Positions 1-8,177 of a DNA stretch of 64,000 nt are shown here, one piece after another. A program made the position numbers and the translations under genes. Source of the stretch: Bosea sp. ANAM02 (GTDB taxonomy: Bacteria; Pseudomonadota; Alphaproteobacteria; Rhizobiales; Beijerinckiaceae); NCBI RefSeq assembly GCF_011764485.1, contig NZ_AP022848.1, positions 1,888,001-1,952,000 of the forward strand, in the 5' to 3' direction. Position 1 is the first letter of the stretch. Each line of letters opens with the position of its first letter. Under the pieces are notes generated by a model. That model worked only from the letters and a program-made list of their open reading frames with translations. It searched no databases and had not been told where the DNA came from.

Positions 1-980
1 TCATCACCGCTTCGGCAGGCCTCGCGCTCACCTTGCTGGCAGCCGCCCCGGCGGCGCAGGCGCAGCAGAAAACCCCCGTCCTGCGCTTCGGCCACATGAA
101 TTCGCCGACGCATATCGTCAATCTCGGCGGGCAGCGCCTCAAGGCGGCGATGGAGAAGGCCAGCGGCGGCCCGGTCCAGATCGATCTGTTCCCGAGCGCC
201 CAGCTCGGCGAGAACTCGGCGGTGCTGGAACAGCTCACGCTCGGGTCGAACATCATCACCCAGGTCGGTCCCGGGACCATCGCCCAATATGTCCCGAACT
301 ACTCGGTGATGGTGCACCCGTTCCTGTTCAAGAACTGGGACGAGGTGAAGAAGGTCGCGAACTCGCCGCTGGTCAAGGGCTGGGAAAAGGGCCTGGTCAA
401 GCACAACATCAAGCCGCTCTGCTTCTTCAACTTCGGCACGCGCGACCTCTATACGCGCAACAAGGCGGTCCGCACGCCGGCCGATACGGCCGGCCTCAAG
501 ATCCGCGTGCAGCCGGTGGCGATCTATACGGAGCTGGTGAAGTCCATGGGCGGCCAGGCGACGCCGATGCCCTGGCCGGAGGTCTACAGCGCGTTGTCGC
601 AGGGCGTGATCGACGCGGCCGAAGCGCCGCCGAACGCGATCATCGACCAGAAGCACTACGAAGCCGCGAAATTCTACATGAAGACCAACCACATCCTCGA
701 CGCCGCCATGGTGGTGATGAGCCTGAAGGCGTTCAACGCGCTCAATGCGGATCAGCAGAAGACGCTGGAGGCCGCCGCCAACGAGGCCTGCGACTGGATG
801 ACCGCCGAATCGGGCAAGGTTTACGACAGCTCCGTGGCGGAACTGCAGAAGCAGGGCATGACGATCGTCTCCGACGTCGATCGCGCCGCCTTCGAGAAGG
901 CTGCGGAATCGATCCAGAAGGCGTTCCCGGACTGGTCGCCGAACCTGGTGGCGGATGTCCGCAAGCAGCTTGGACGCTGA
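1..980 (+). CDS. TRAP transporter solute-binding protein (DctP family), 5' partial
   Basis: Periplasmic receptor of a TRAP transporter, which delivers an organic acid or similar solute to a DctQ/DctM membrane pair. The reading frame is open to the left edge of the window, so the start lies upstream. The first visible residues (ITASAGLALTLLAAAPAAQAQQ) are the hydrophobic core and AQA cleavage site of a signal peptide. The mature part has the DctP pattern: FGHMNSPTHIVNLGGQ, then FPSAQLGENSAVLEQLTLG, then GLKIRVQPVAIYTELVKSMG, and the ligand-loop PMPWPEVYSALSQGVIDAAE. The stop is at 978-980. The IclR and CoA-transferase genes follow in the same direction, suggesting that the imported acid is activated to a CoA thioester. 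The membrane subunits are not in the window. Confidence 0.93.
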   Translation, partial: ITASAGLALTLLAAAPAAQAQQKTPVLRFGHMNSPTHIVNLGGQRLKAAMEKASGGPVQIDLFPSAQLGENSAVLEQLTLGSNIITQVGPGTIAQYVPNYSVMVHPFLFKNWDEVKKVANSPLVKGWEKGLVKHNIKPLCFFNFGTRDLYTRNKAVRTPADTAGLKIRVQPVAIYTELVKSMGGQATPMPWPEVYSALSQGVIDAAEAPPNAIIDQKHYEAAKFYMKTNHILDAAMVVMSLKAFNALNADQQKTLEAAANEACDWMTAESGKVYDSSVAELQKQGMTIVSDVDRAAFEKAAESIQKAFPDWSPNLVADVRKQLGR

Positions 981-1020
981 TTGGAGCAGCGCTGGAGCCG
1001 GGCGTCGGGCCCGGCTCCGC

Positions 1021-1026
1021 AAGGAG
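1021..1026 (+). promoter_or_regulatory. Ribosome binding site for the IclR-family gene
   Basis: AAGGAG lies 8 bases before a GTG at 1035. This decides the start: an in-frame TTG at 981 directly abuts the preceding stop codon but has no comparable site. Confidence 0.65.
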
Positions 1027-1034
1027 CCGGAATC

Positions 1035-1847
1035 GTGAGCGACGACACCGATATTTCCAACCGCTACCGCGCCCCCGCACTCGAGAAGGGGCTCGACATC
1101 ATCGAACTTCTGGCGAGCTCGGCCAGCGGCATGTCGCTGACGACGATCGCGGCCACGCTCGGGCGTTCCATGGGCGAGATCTACCGGATCGCGCTGGCGC
1201 TGGAAGCCCGCGGCTATATCCGGCGCGATGCCGAGTCCGACCAATACGCCTTGACGCTGAAGCTCTTCGAGCTCTCGCACGAGAACCCGCCGACCAACCG
1301 GCTGCTTTCGGTCGCGCTCCCGCAGATGGAGAAGCTCGCCGCCGACGCCCAGCAATCCTGCCATCTCGCGGTGCTGAGCGGAGCGCGCGTGCTGATCGTG
1401 GCCCAGGTCGATGCGCCGCGCCCCATGCATTACGCGGTCCGCCTCGGCGCGCAGTTCCCTCTGGCCGAGACGAGCTCGGGCGCCGTGCTCTTCGCCTATC
1501 AGCCGGAGCATCACCGCCAGGCGCTGCTCGATGCGAGCATGGCCTCCTTTCCGGAACTGGCCGAGACCTTGCCCGAGCGGGCCGAGAAGGTGCTGGCCGA
1601 GGGCGGCGAGCGTCGCGAGAGCCTGGTCGTGTCGGGCGTGACCAATCTCAGCCAGCCCGTCTTCGACCATCGCGGCGTCATCGCCGCCTGCCTGACCATT
1701 CCGTTCCTCGCCCAGAAGGGCCTCGCCGTCGATGTCGAAGCGGCGGAACGGGCCGTCATCGCTACGGCGGCCGGCATCTCGGCCGCGCTCGGCTGGCGCG
1801 ACCCGCGCCAGCCCGCCGACAACGAAAACGAAGGAGAAGCCGCATGA
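1035..1847 (+). CDS. IclR-family transcriptional regulator
   Basis: Predicted DNA-binding regulator of about 270 residues, a normal IclR length. The N-terminal winged helix-turn-helix is visible in LEKGLDIIELLASSASGMSL followed by TTIAATLGRSMGEIYRIALA. The C-terminal effector-binding domain contains SCHLAVLSGARVLIVAQVD and the terminal VAAACLTIP-like strand. The GTG at 1035 is chosen because of the AAGGAG just upstream. The end overlaps the CoA-transferase start (ATGA at 1844-1847), so the two are translationally coupled. IclR proteins often control the catabolic operon they sit in, and this position inside the operon fits local control by a pathway intermediate. The effector cannot be told from sequence. 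Confidence 0.93.
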   Translation: MSDDTDISNRYRAPALEKGLDIIELLASSASGMSLTTIAATLGRSMGEIYRIALALEARGYIRRDAESDQYALTLKLFELSHENPPTNRLLSVALPQMEKLAADAQQSCHLAVLSGARVLIVAQVDAPRPMHYAVRLGAQFPLAETSSGAVLFAYQPEHHRQALLDASMASFPELAETLPERAEKVLAEGGERRESLVVSGVTNLSQPVFDHRGVIAACLTIPFLAQKGLAVDVEAAERAVIATAAGISAALGWRDPRQPADNENEGEAA

Positions 1848-3061
1848 GCGGAGCGCTCTCAGGGCTGCGCGTGCTCGATTTCAGCCATCTGCTGTTCGGC
1901 CCCTTCGCCACGCAGATGCTGGGCGACCTCGGAGCCGACGTGATCAAGGTCGAGCGGCCGGTCAGCGGCGACCTCTATCGGGACCTGCCGCCCTTTTTCA
2001 ACCGCAAGCTGGGGGATTTCGAGAATCCGAGCTTCCTGGCCTGGAACCGCAACAAGCGCTCGCTCGCGGTCGATCTGAAAAATCCGGAGGGCAGGAAACT
2101 GCTGCAAGACATCGCCGCCACGGCCGATGTCTTCGTCCAGAACTTCCGGCCGGGCGTGCTCGACCGGCTCGGCTTCGGCTACGACGAATTGTCGAAGCTC
2201 AACCCGCGGCTGATCTACTGCTCCGGATCCGGCTATGGCGAGAGCGGCCCTTACCTGGAGCGGCCGGGCCAGGACCTGCTGCTGCAGGGATTGTCCGGCA
2301 TCATGTCGGTGACCGGGCGCTCCGGTGTCTCGCCGACGCCGCTCGGCGTCGCCATCGCCGACCAGCTCGGCTCCTATCACATGGTCTACGGCATTCTCGC
2401 GGCGCTCTATCATCGCGAAAAGACCGGGCGCGGCCAGAAGATCGAGGTCGATCTGTTCCGGGCGCTCATCGCGCACCAGACGCAGGAATTCGTGACAACG
2501 CTCAATACGGGGCGCGTCTTCGAGCGCCCGAATTCCGGCATCGCCCATCCCGGCATGCCGGCGCCCTTCGGCGTGTATCGAACCCGGGACGGCTTCCTCA
2601 ACATCGCGATGAATCCCTTCGCCAAGCTGGTCGAGGCGCTGGAGGCGCCGGAGCTCGCCCGCTTCGACGATGCGGAAGCGCTGTTCGACCGGCGCGACGA
2701 AGTCCATGCTGCGATCGAAGCGGTGACGCAGACGCGCACGACCGCTGCCTGGATGGCGCGGCTGCTTTCCTTCGATCTGTGGTGCGGCGAGGTGCTGCGT
2801 CAGGAGGAGGTGCCAGACGATCCGCAGGTGAAGCACATGGACGCCTTCACCTCGTACCAGCACCCGGTCATCGGCGAGGTGAAGACGGTCAACGTGCCGA
2901 TCACGCTGTCCGAGACGCCCGGCAAGGTCGAACGGCACGCACCGATGGTCGGCGAGCACACGGTCGAGATCCTGGCCGAGCTCGGCTTCGACGGCGAGCG
3001 TATCGCGGCGCTGCGGAATTCCGGGGCCGTCTGGGTTCATCCGAGAGCGGAAACGGCATGA
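1844..3061 (+). CDS. CaiB/BaiF family CoA transferase (family III)
   Basis: Family III CoA transferase of 405 residues, which moves CoA between carboxylic acids through an aspartyl-CoA thioester. The N-terminus LRVLDFSHLLFGPFATQMLGDLGADVIKVE is typical. The expected catalytic aspartate is in GVAIADQLGSY at about residue 173, followed by GILAALYHREKTGRGQ. The C-terminal domain has the usual HPVIGEVKTVNVP stretch. It overlaps the upstream IclR gene and the downstream enoyl-CoA hydratase by 4 bases each. Together with the TRAP receptor and the hydratase it suggests uptake, CoA activation and hydration of a carboxylic acid. The substrate is not inferable. Confidence 0.95.
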   Translation: MSGALSGLRVLDFSHLLFGPFATQMLGDLGADVIKVERPVSGDLYRDLPPFFNRKLGDFENPSFLAWNRNKRSLAVDLKNPEGRKLLQDIAATADVFVQNFRPGVLDRLGFGYDELSKLNPRLIYCSGSGYGESGPYLERPGQDLLLQGLSGIMSVTGRSGVSPTPLGVAIADQLGSYHMVYGILAALYHREKTGRGQKIEVDLFRALIAHQTQEFVTTLNTGRVFERPNSGIAHPGMPAPFGVYRTRDGFLNIAMNPFAKLVEALEAPELARFDDAEALFDRRDEVHAAIEAVTQTRTTAAWMARLLSFDLWCGEVLRQEEVPDDPQVKHMDAFTSYQHPVIGEVKTVNVPITLSETPGKVERHAPMVGEHTVEILAELGFDGERIAALRNSGAVWVHPRAETA

Positions 3062-3840
3062 CGAGCGCCTTCACCGACTACGAACGGCGCGGCTCCGTCG
3101 CGCTGCTGACCTTCGCGCGGCCTGATCAGCTCAACGCGATGAGCGGCGCCATGGTGGAGGAGATCCTCGCGGCGATCGCGCAGGCGGCCGGTGACCCGGC
3201 CATCCGCGCCCTCGTGCTGCGCGGCGCGGGCGGCAACTTCATGGCCGGAGCGGATATCAAGGCCTATGCGACGCAGTCGGCCGAGGCTTTCCGCGACTTC
3301 CAGGAGAGTGCCGGGCACGTCTATGGCGCGCTGGAAGCGCTGTCGAAGCCCGTGATCGCGGCGGTCGAAGGCTATGCGCTGGGCGGCGGCTTCGAGATCG
3401 CGCTGTCGGCCGATCTGATCGTCGCGCATCCCGAGGCCAAGCTCGGCCTGCCCGAGGTCAAGCTCGGCCTCGTCCCGGGCGGCGGCGGCACCCAGCGTCT
3501 TGCCCGCAAGCTCGGCCCCAATCGGGCGGCCGAGCTTCTCATGACCGGTCGCTTCGCCAGCGCGCAGGAGATGGCGAACTGGGGCGTCGTCAACCGCGTC
3601 GCCGATGATGCGCTCGCCGAAGCGCTGGCTCTGGCCGAGCAGATGGCGCGCCATCCGGCCGGCGCGCTCGCCGATCTCAAGAAGCTGAACCTCGCCGCCT
3701 GGCAGACCGGTCTCGAGGCCGGTCTCGAAGCCGAGCGCGACGCGGTCTGCGCGCTGTTCCTCACCGGCGACGGCATGCAGCGGATCCGCGATTTCGTCAC
3801 CCGCTCCGAGCGCAGGAAGGCCGAAGGAGCCAAGGCGTGA
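3058..3840 (+). CDS. Enoyl-CoA hydratase/isomerase family protein
   Basis: Crotonase-fold enzyme of 260 residues acting on an acyl-CoA. The oxyanion-hole region FMAGADIKAY is at about 61-70. Both catalytic glutamates of true hydratases are present: GGGFEIALSADL (E113) and GLPEVKLGLVPGGGGT (E133). This supports real hydratase activity rather than a non-hydratase crotonase. The start ATG overlaps the CoA-transferase stop (ATGA). The frame is open far upstream without meaning, so the coupled ATG is the sensible start. The stop overlaps the next gene's GTG start. Confidence 0.95.
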   Translation: MTSAFTDYERRGSVALLTFARPDQLNAMSGAMVEEILAAIAQAAGDPAIRALVLRGAGGNFMAGADIKAYATQSAEAFRDFQESAGHVYGALEALSKPVIAAVEGYALGGGFEIALSADLIVAHPEAKLGLPEVKLGLVPGGGGTQRLARKLGPNRAAELLMTGRFASAQEMANWGVVNRVADDALAEALALAEQMARHPAGALADLKKLNLAAWQTGLEAGLEAERDAVCALFLTGDGMQRIRDFVTRSERRKAEGAKA

Positions 3841-4997
3841 GCACGACCCTCGAAGGCATCACCTGGGATCATCCGCGCGGCCGCACGCCTCTCGAAAAAA
3901 GCATCGCGCGCTATCGCGCCGAGCGGCCCGATGTCGCGATCTCGTGGCGGGCTCGCAGCCTGCGCGACTTCGGCGAATTGCCGCTCGAGGAGCTGGCCGA
4001 GCGCTTCGACCTGATCGTGTTCGATCACCCCTTCGTCGGCCAGGCCGCCAGGCGCGGGCTGCTCGTCGACCTGACGCCGCATATCCCGGCTGAGGCAATG
4101 ACCTGGCTCGATGCCGGTGCGGTTGGGCCTTCCTGGCGCTCCTATCACTGGCAAGGCGCGATCTACGGCCTGCCGATCGATGCCGCCGCGCAGGTCGCCG
4201 CTTATCGGCCCGACCTGATGGGCAAGGCCGGCCGCTATCCTCCGGCGACCTTCGACCAGCTTCTGCGGCTGGCGCGGGACCTGCGCGCGCACGGGCTCTG
4301 GGTTGGCGTGCCGGCCTGTCCGATCGACGCTGTCTGCATGGTGCTGACGCTCGCCGCCAATCTGGGGCGTCCGGTGACGGCGGAGAATCCGGTGTTCCTG
4401 GAACGGGATTTCGGCATCCGGCTGCTGGAGCGGCTCAAGGCGCTGGTCGCGCTCAGCCATCCCGACTCGACGCGGATGAATCCGATCCAGATGCTCGATC
4501 TGGCGGCGGGCGGCGACGATGTCGCCTATATCCCCTACACCTTCGGCTACACCAACTACAGCCGCGAGGACGCTGAGAGGCCGCTGCGCTTCGCCGATAT
4601 CGTCGCGGCAGGCGAGCATGCCTGCCGGGGCACGTTGCTCGGCGGCGCCGGCTTCGGCGTCACCAGCCGCTGCCGTGATGTCGCCGAGGCGGTGCGCTAC
4701 GGGCTCTGGCTCTGCGCGCCGGATTACCAGCGCACGCATTATTTCGCCGATGGCGGCCAGCCCGGCATGCTGCAGGCCTGGACCGATCCGGCCTGCGACG
4801 CGCAGAGCCGCGGCTTCTTCTCCGGGACGTTGCGTACGCTCGGCTCGGCCTATCTGCGCCCGCGCTTTGCCGGTTACGTGCCGTTCTTCGAGGAAGGCGG
4901 CCTGAAGACCAATGCCTTCCTGCGCGGCGACGGCAGCGCCGAAAGCCTCGTCGACTGGTTCAACGCCGCCTTTGCCGACGCCCTCAAGAACGCCTGA
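3837..4997 (+). CDS. Signal-peptide-less ABC-type solute-binding-like protein, copy 1
   Basis: 386 residues resembling carbohydrate or polyamine ABC solute-binding proteins (family 1 type II periplasmic-binding fold), but the N-terminus is charged and has no signal peptide or lipobox, so it is probably cytoplasmic. Visible landmarks are ITWDHPRG (8-15), a DLIVFDHP strand (58-65), GAIYGLPIDAAAQVAAYRPDL, VLTLAANLG and the C-terminal YFADGGQPGMLQAWTD. Translation likely starts at the GTG that overlaps the upstream stop (GTGA). The next gene is a colinear paralogue 17 bases downstream. Being coupled to a CoA transferase and a hydratase suggests it serves that pathway, perhaps as a ligand-binding carrier or sensor. 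This is a guess; no function is established here. Confidence 0.8.
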   Translation: MSTTLEGITWDHPRGRTPLEKSIARYRAERPDVAISWRARSLRDFGELPLEELAERFDLIVFDHPFVGQAARRGLLVDLTPHIPAEAMTWLDAGAVGPSWRSYHWQGAIYGLPIDAAAQVAAYRPDLMGKAGRYPPATFDQLLRLARDLRAHGLWVGVPACPIDAVCMVLTLAANLGRPVTAENPVFLERDFGIRLLERLKALVALSHPDSTRMNPIQMLDLAAGGDDVAYIPYTFGYTNYSREDAERPLRFADIVAAGEHACRGTLLGGAGFGVTSRCRDVAEAVRYGLWLCAPDYQRTHYFADGGQPGMLQAWTDPACDAQSRGFFSGTLRTLGSAYLRPRFAGYVPFFEEGGLKTNAFLRGDGSAESLVDWFNAAFADALKNA

Positions 4998-5014
4998 CGA
5001 GAGGACCGAACAGA

Positions 5015-6157
5015 ATGACTGGTATCCGCCTGCGCGGAATGACCTGGGACCACCCGCGCGGTTACGATCCCATGGTCGCCTGTTCGGCGCTCTACCAGGA
5101 GCGCAACGGCGTCGAGATCGTCTGGGAGAAGCGCTCTCTGCAGGATTTCGAGTCGTTTCCGGTCGAAGAGCTGGCGCGGCGCTATGACCTGATCGTCATC
5201 GACCACCCGCATGCCGGGCAGGTGGCGCGCGAAGGCTGCCTGTATCCGCTCGACCAGCCCGGCTTCTCGTCCGAGCGGCGTGCGATGCTCTCCGGCTCTG
5301 TTGGGCTGTCCTATCACAGCTATGTCTTCGACGGCCGGCTCTGGGCACTGCCGCTGGACGCCGCGACCCAGGTCCAGGCGTTCCGGCCAGACCTGATCGA
5401 GCGGGCGCCGGAAACCTGGGAAGAGGTGCTGGAACTCGCACGTGCCGGCAGGATCGTGCTGCCGCTGCGTGCCCCCCATTCGCTGATGTGCGTGATGACG
5501 CTCGCCGCCAATCTCGGCTGGCTGCCCGGTCGCGAAGGCGAGGAGTTCATCCCGCGGGCCATCGGTGAGGCTGTCGTCACACAACTCGCCGCGCTTGCGC
5601 GCCATCTCGACGAGCGCTGCTTCTCGTTCGATCCGATCGCCGCCCTCGACCTGCTCGCCGAGAGCCCCGATCTCGCCTGCTGCCCGCTCGTCTACGGCTA
5701 CGTCAATTATGCTCATGCCGGCTTCCGCGCGCATCGTCTCGCCTTCGCGGATATCCCCTGCCTGGGCTCCAGCGGGCCGCTCGGCTCGGTGCTCGGCGGC
5801 ACCGGCCTGGCCGTTTCCGCACGATCGGCACAGCCCGAAGCGGCGCTGAAATTCGCCTACTGGATCACTTCGGGCGAGATCCAGCGCGGGCCCTATATCG
5901 CCGCAGGCGGTCAGCCGGGTCATGGCGAGGCCTGGCTGGACGATATCGCCGATCAGGCCGCCAATGGCTTCTACAGCCGGACGCGCGCCACGCTCGAAGG
6001 CGCGATGTTGCGGCCGCGGCATGACGGCTACATGGATTTCCAGGACAAGGCCGCCCGCCTGATCGCGGAAGGGCTTCTCGCCAGGACTTCGGCGCGGGCG
6101 ATCGTCGAGGACGTCAATCGCGTGGCGCGCGAGACGCGTTCGAAGCACCAGGGGTGA
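5015..6157 (+). CDS. Signal-peptide-less ABC-type solute-binding-like protein, copy 2
   Basis: 380 residues, a colinear paralogue of the preceding gene: MTWDHPRG (9-16), RSLQDFESFPVEELARRYDL, DLIVIDHP (58-65), GRLWALPLDAATQVQAFRPDL, VMTLAANLG and YIAAGGQPGHGEAWLD. It too lacks a signal peptide, so both look intracellular despite belonging to a normally periplasmic fold. An AGAGG-like sequence lies about 14 bases before the ATG. Tandem retention of both copies suggests either a heterodimer or different ligands. It is the last gene of the operon; a GC-rich hairpin follows at 6207-6233. Confidence 0.8.
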   Translation: MTGIRLRGMTWDHPRGYDPMVACSALYQERNGVEIVWEKRSLQDFESFPVEELARRYDLIVIDHPHAGQVAREGCLYPLDQPGFSSERRAMLSGSVGLSYHSYVFDGRLWALPLDAATQVQAFRPDLIERAPETWEEVLELARAGRIVLPLRAPHSLMCVMTLAANLGWLPGREGEEFIPRAIGEAVVTQLAALARHLDERCFSFDPIAALDLLAESPDLACCPLVYGYVNYAHAGFRAHRLAFADIPCLGSSGPLGSVLGGTGLAVSARSAQPEAALKFAYWITSGEIQRGPYIAAGGQPGHGEAWLDDIADQAANGFYSRTRATLEGAMLRPRHDGYMDFQDKAARLIAEGLLARTSARAIVEDVNRVARETRSKHQG

Positions 6158-6616
6158 TTGCTGCGCTCGCCGATCGCGCCAATGCCGGATGACGCGATCC
6201 GCGGGCGCCCGCCCGAGGGACTGGCGGGCGGGCTACGGCCCCGATCGCAGGCGCGTTGAACAATATCCGGCGTTCAAGCGGTCGCGTCACCGATCATCGC
6301 TGCGCAGCTTGCGTATGGCCGGAGAGCGCGGAATTTCTGATTGTCATAACTCCCGGGAATACGCTGCTCTGTATTCGGAATTTGACATCGGAATTTTGCT
6401 TGTGCGAGTCTCTCGACTGCTTTGGTTGTATTTCTTATTTTATGAGTAAAATACATATCAAGTAATAATGATCCGAGGTGTTTTAATATAGATTTTATTT
6501 TTGTGACTTGGATTTCATTTTTCCTTTGCGGATTTTTCTTGGTTTCGGCCGGAGCGGATTTCGCCGTTTCATTCCCGGACTTGGTCCTCGCTCTCATCAG
6601 CCTCCAGGGTTTCTCC
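6158..6616. other. Long intergenic spacer with a strongly AT-rich segment
   Basis: No convincing gene lies between the two operons here. About 6320-6520 is visibly much richer in A and T than any other part of the window, with runs such as TTCTTATTTTATGAGTAAAA (about 6433-6452). A TTGACA hexamer is at 6382-6387 but has no good -10 partner at the usual distance. The segment probably holds the promoter and leader of the downstream opine-dehydrogenase-like gene. Confidence 0.5.
6207..6233 (+). terminator. GC-rich hairpin after the CoA-transferase operon
   Basis: GCCCGCCC (6207-6214) pairs with GGGCGGGC (6226-6233) around an 11-base loop, 50 bases after the last stop of the operon. There is no U-tract, so it may only slow RNA polymerase or protect the 3' end. 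Confidence 0.4.
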
Positions 6617-7744
6617 ATGCCTTCAGCAGCCACAACCTATGCCGTCATCGGAGCGACCGAGCACGCGCTCGCGTTGGCGGCGGAGCTTCGTCTGGCGGGT
6701 AACCGTGTCATCGTGGCCGAGCAGGCGGCTCGCCGCGCTGCCCTGGACGCGCTGGCTGCCGCGCCGGGCCTCGACGTCGACTGTCAGGTCGAGAGCGTGG
6801 TCGGCGGCAGGCAGCGCAGACTGGTGACGGGTATCGAGGTCGCGCCCGATGTCGCAACCGCTATCGGGGCCGCGCAGGTCCTGATCTTCATGACGCCGCA
6901 GACGACCTATGAGGACGTTCTCGCCGCCTCCGCCGGGAGCCTGCGCAACGATCAGATCATCCTGCTCTGCCCGGGCGGCCTCGGCGGAGCCCTGCTGGTC
7001 GCGCGGATTGCCGCGAAAGCCGGCGCCCCCGATCTGCTGGTGGCGCAGACCTCCGCGATGCCGCTGGGCGGCCGCAACGCCGGCCCGGCGGCGCTGCGCA
7101 TCGCGAGCAAGAAGAAGTTCCTGCCCGTCGGCGTCTTCCCGGCGTCGCGCACGCAGGAATTGCTGGAGCGGCTCGCTGAGGACTTTCCGCAGCTCACCGC
7201 CAATGCCGATGTGATCGAGACGGGCTTTGCCGGGGCTGCGATGGGGCTCCATCCCATTCCGATGATCATGAACGCCGCCCGCATCGAGGCGGACGGCCCC
7301 TATGTCTATGACGGCTACGCGATCACGCCCAGCATCGCCCGGGTCATCGATGCGGTCGATGCCGAGCGGCGGCTGATCCTGAAGGCGCTCGGCGCTCCGC
7401 TGACGACTTTCTCGGATATCCTGAAGCAGTCATACGGTGTTGACGGCGACAGCTTCCACGAGGTGGTCCACGCCGTGCCGGGCTACAGGCAGGTCAAGAG
7501 CCCTCCGGATCTGCGCTACCGCTATCTCAGTGAGGACGTTCCCACGCAGCTCGTTCCCGCCGTCGCGCTGGCCCGCGTGCTGGGGGTCGCGACGCCGATG
7601 CTCGATGCGACCGTGAACTATGCCAACGCCATGCATGGCTGCGACTACTGGCGAAGTGGCTGGAATCTCGAGAAGCTCGGGCTGGACGGACTCGATGCGG
7701 CCGGGATCGCGGCGCTGCTCGCGCGCGGTTTCGGCGCCCGCTGA
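6617..7744 (+). CDS. NAD/NADP octopine/nopaline dehydrogenase family protein
   Basis: 375 residues resembling opine dehydrogenases, which reversibly join or split an amino acid and a 2-oxo acid. It has a Rossmann-like N-terminus (TYAVIGATEHALALAAELRL), the family's middle QTSAMPLGGRN region, and GLHPIPMIMNAARIEADGPY, which carries the histidine expected in the active site. The C-terminal helical domain includes MLDATVNYANAMHGCDYW. The usual glycine-rich GxGxxG loop reads GATEHA, so nucleotide binding may be altered. The frame stays open upstream to a GTG at 6503, but the residues before the ATG at 6617 are hydrophobic and unlike the family, so 6617 is preferred. It sits next to opine-oxidase-like genes. 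Confidence 0.85.
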   Translation: MPSAATTYAVIGATEHALALAAELRLAGNRVIVAEQAARRAALDALAAAPGLDVDCQVESVVGGRQRRLVTGIEVAPDVATAIGAAQVLIFMTPQTTYEDVLAASAGSLRNDQIILLCPGGLGGALLVARIAAKAGAPDLLVAQTSAMPLGGRNAGPAALRIASKKKFLPVGVFPASRTQELLERLAEDFPQLTANADVIETGFAGAAMGLHPIPMIMNAARIEADGPYVYDGYAITPSIARVIDAVDAERRLILKALGAPLTTFSDILKQSYGVDGDSFHEVVHAVPGYRQVKSPPDLRYRYLSEDVPTQLVPAVALARVLGVATPMLDATVNYANAMHGCDYWRSGWNLEKLGLDGLDAAGIAALLARGFGAR

Positions 7745-7780
7745 CCGCTCCCTTGCCTGGCCGGAGCGAGAACGAGGCAG

Positions 7781-8026
7781 GTCATTGCCCGCCCGGACCA
7801 TTCCGATCGCATAACTCCGTTGGGGATCTCTGCCGATCCCGCCCGGTACGAGGCAAGCAGGCTCATCGCGGTGACGCGTAGCGGCGTCACGCCCGTCGCC
7901 TTCCTCGGCGGGCCGATCGCCGACGAAATCCTGTCGGGCGGGGACCGCGACGAACGCGCCATGTTCAGGCCGGACCGGTTTCATCGGGAGAATGCGACGG
8001 CGGCCGCCCCTCGGGGCGAAGACTGA
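7781..8026 (+). pseudogene. Decayed C-terminal remnant of a DAO-family FAD oxidoreductase
   Basis: One frame reads RLIAVTRSGVTPVAFLGGPI then ADEILSGGDRDERAMFRPDRF. This is the C-terminal signature of glycine-oxidase-like DAO proteins (compare FVALCHSGVTLAAFHARELA in the intact gene at 12137-13255). The catalytic-domain and FAD-binding N-terminus are missing, and the usual His before SGVT is Arg. There is no ribosome site at the only plausible start (TTG 7820). It looks like the stub left after deletion of an oxidoreductase gene, perhaps a relative of those downstream. Confidence 0.6.
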
Positions 8027-8103
8027 GCCGGACGCCGCGTAACCCTGTCGCCCGAGCGTGCCTTCAGCCGACGCCTATAACCAGCAGGAATAGGATTGCG
8101 GCG

Positions 8104-8117
8104 ATTTCGACTTGGAC
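8104..8117 (+). promoter_or_regulatory. Candidate LysR-type operator half, site 1
   Basis: ATTTCGACTTGGAC matches 13 of 14 bases of the left part of the palindrome ATTTCGACTTTGACGAAAT at 12077-12095, which lies beside the LysR gene. It is about 60 bases before the solute-binding protein start. The right arm is not conserved. Confidence 0.5.
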
Positions 8118-8177
8118 ATCCCCAAGGTGCGCCCCTCATCATCCGGACCAGAACAATATCGTCTCGGAGGTGAGAAC

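Larger units (their letters stand above)
7745..8177. other. Intergenic spacer holding an oxidoreductase remnant and a promoter
   Basis: This 433-base gap contains the decayed oxidoreductase stub (about 7781-8026) and, after it, a probable promoter and operator for the ABC solute-binding gene, including the motif at 8104-8117. No intact gene is visible on either strand. Confidence 0.6.

Noticed and set aside
6503..6616. Upstream in-frame extension with a hydrophobic start (GTG 6503) on the opine-dehydrogenase-like protein
   Set aside because: No ribosome site at a suitable distance; the family begins directly with the Rossmann strand, which follows ATG 6617.
6158..6616. Possible mobile element or phage attachment site in the AT-rich spacer
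   Set aside because: No transposase, integrase, tRNA end, terminal repeat or target duplication seen.
7820..8026. A functional small gene at the oxidoreductase remnant
   Set aside because: The encoded peptide is only the C-terminal edge of a much larger enzyme; it has no ribosome site and starts at a TTG.
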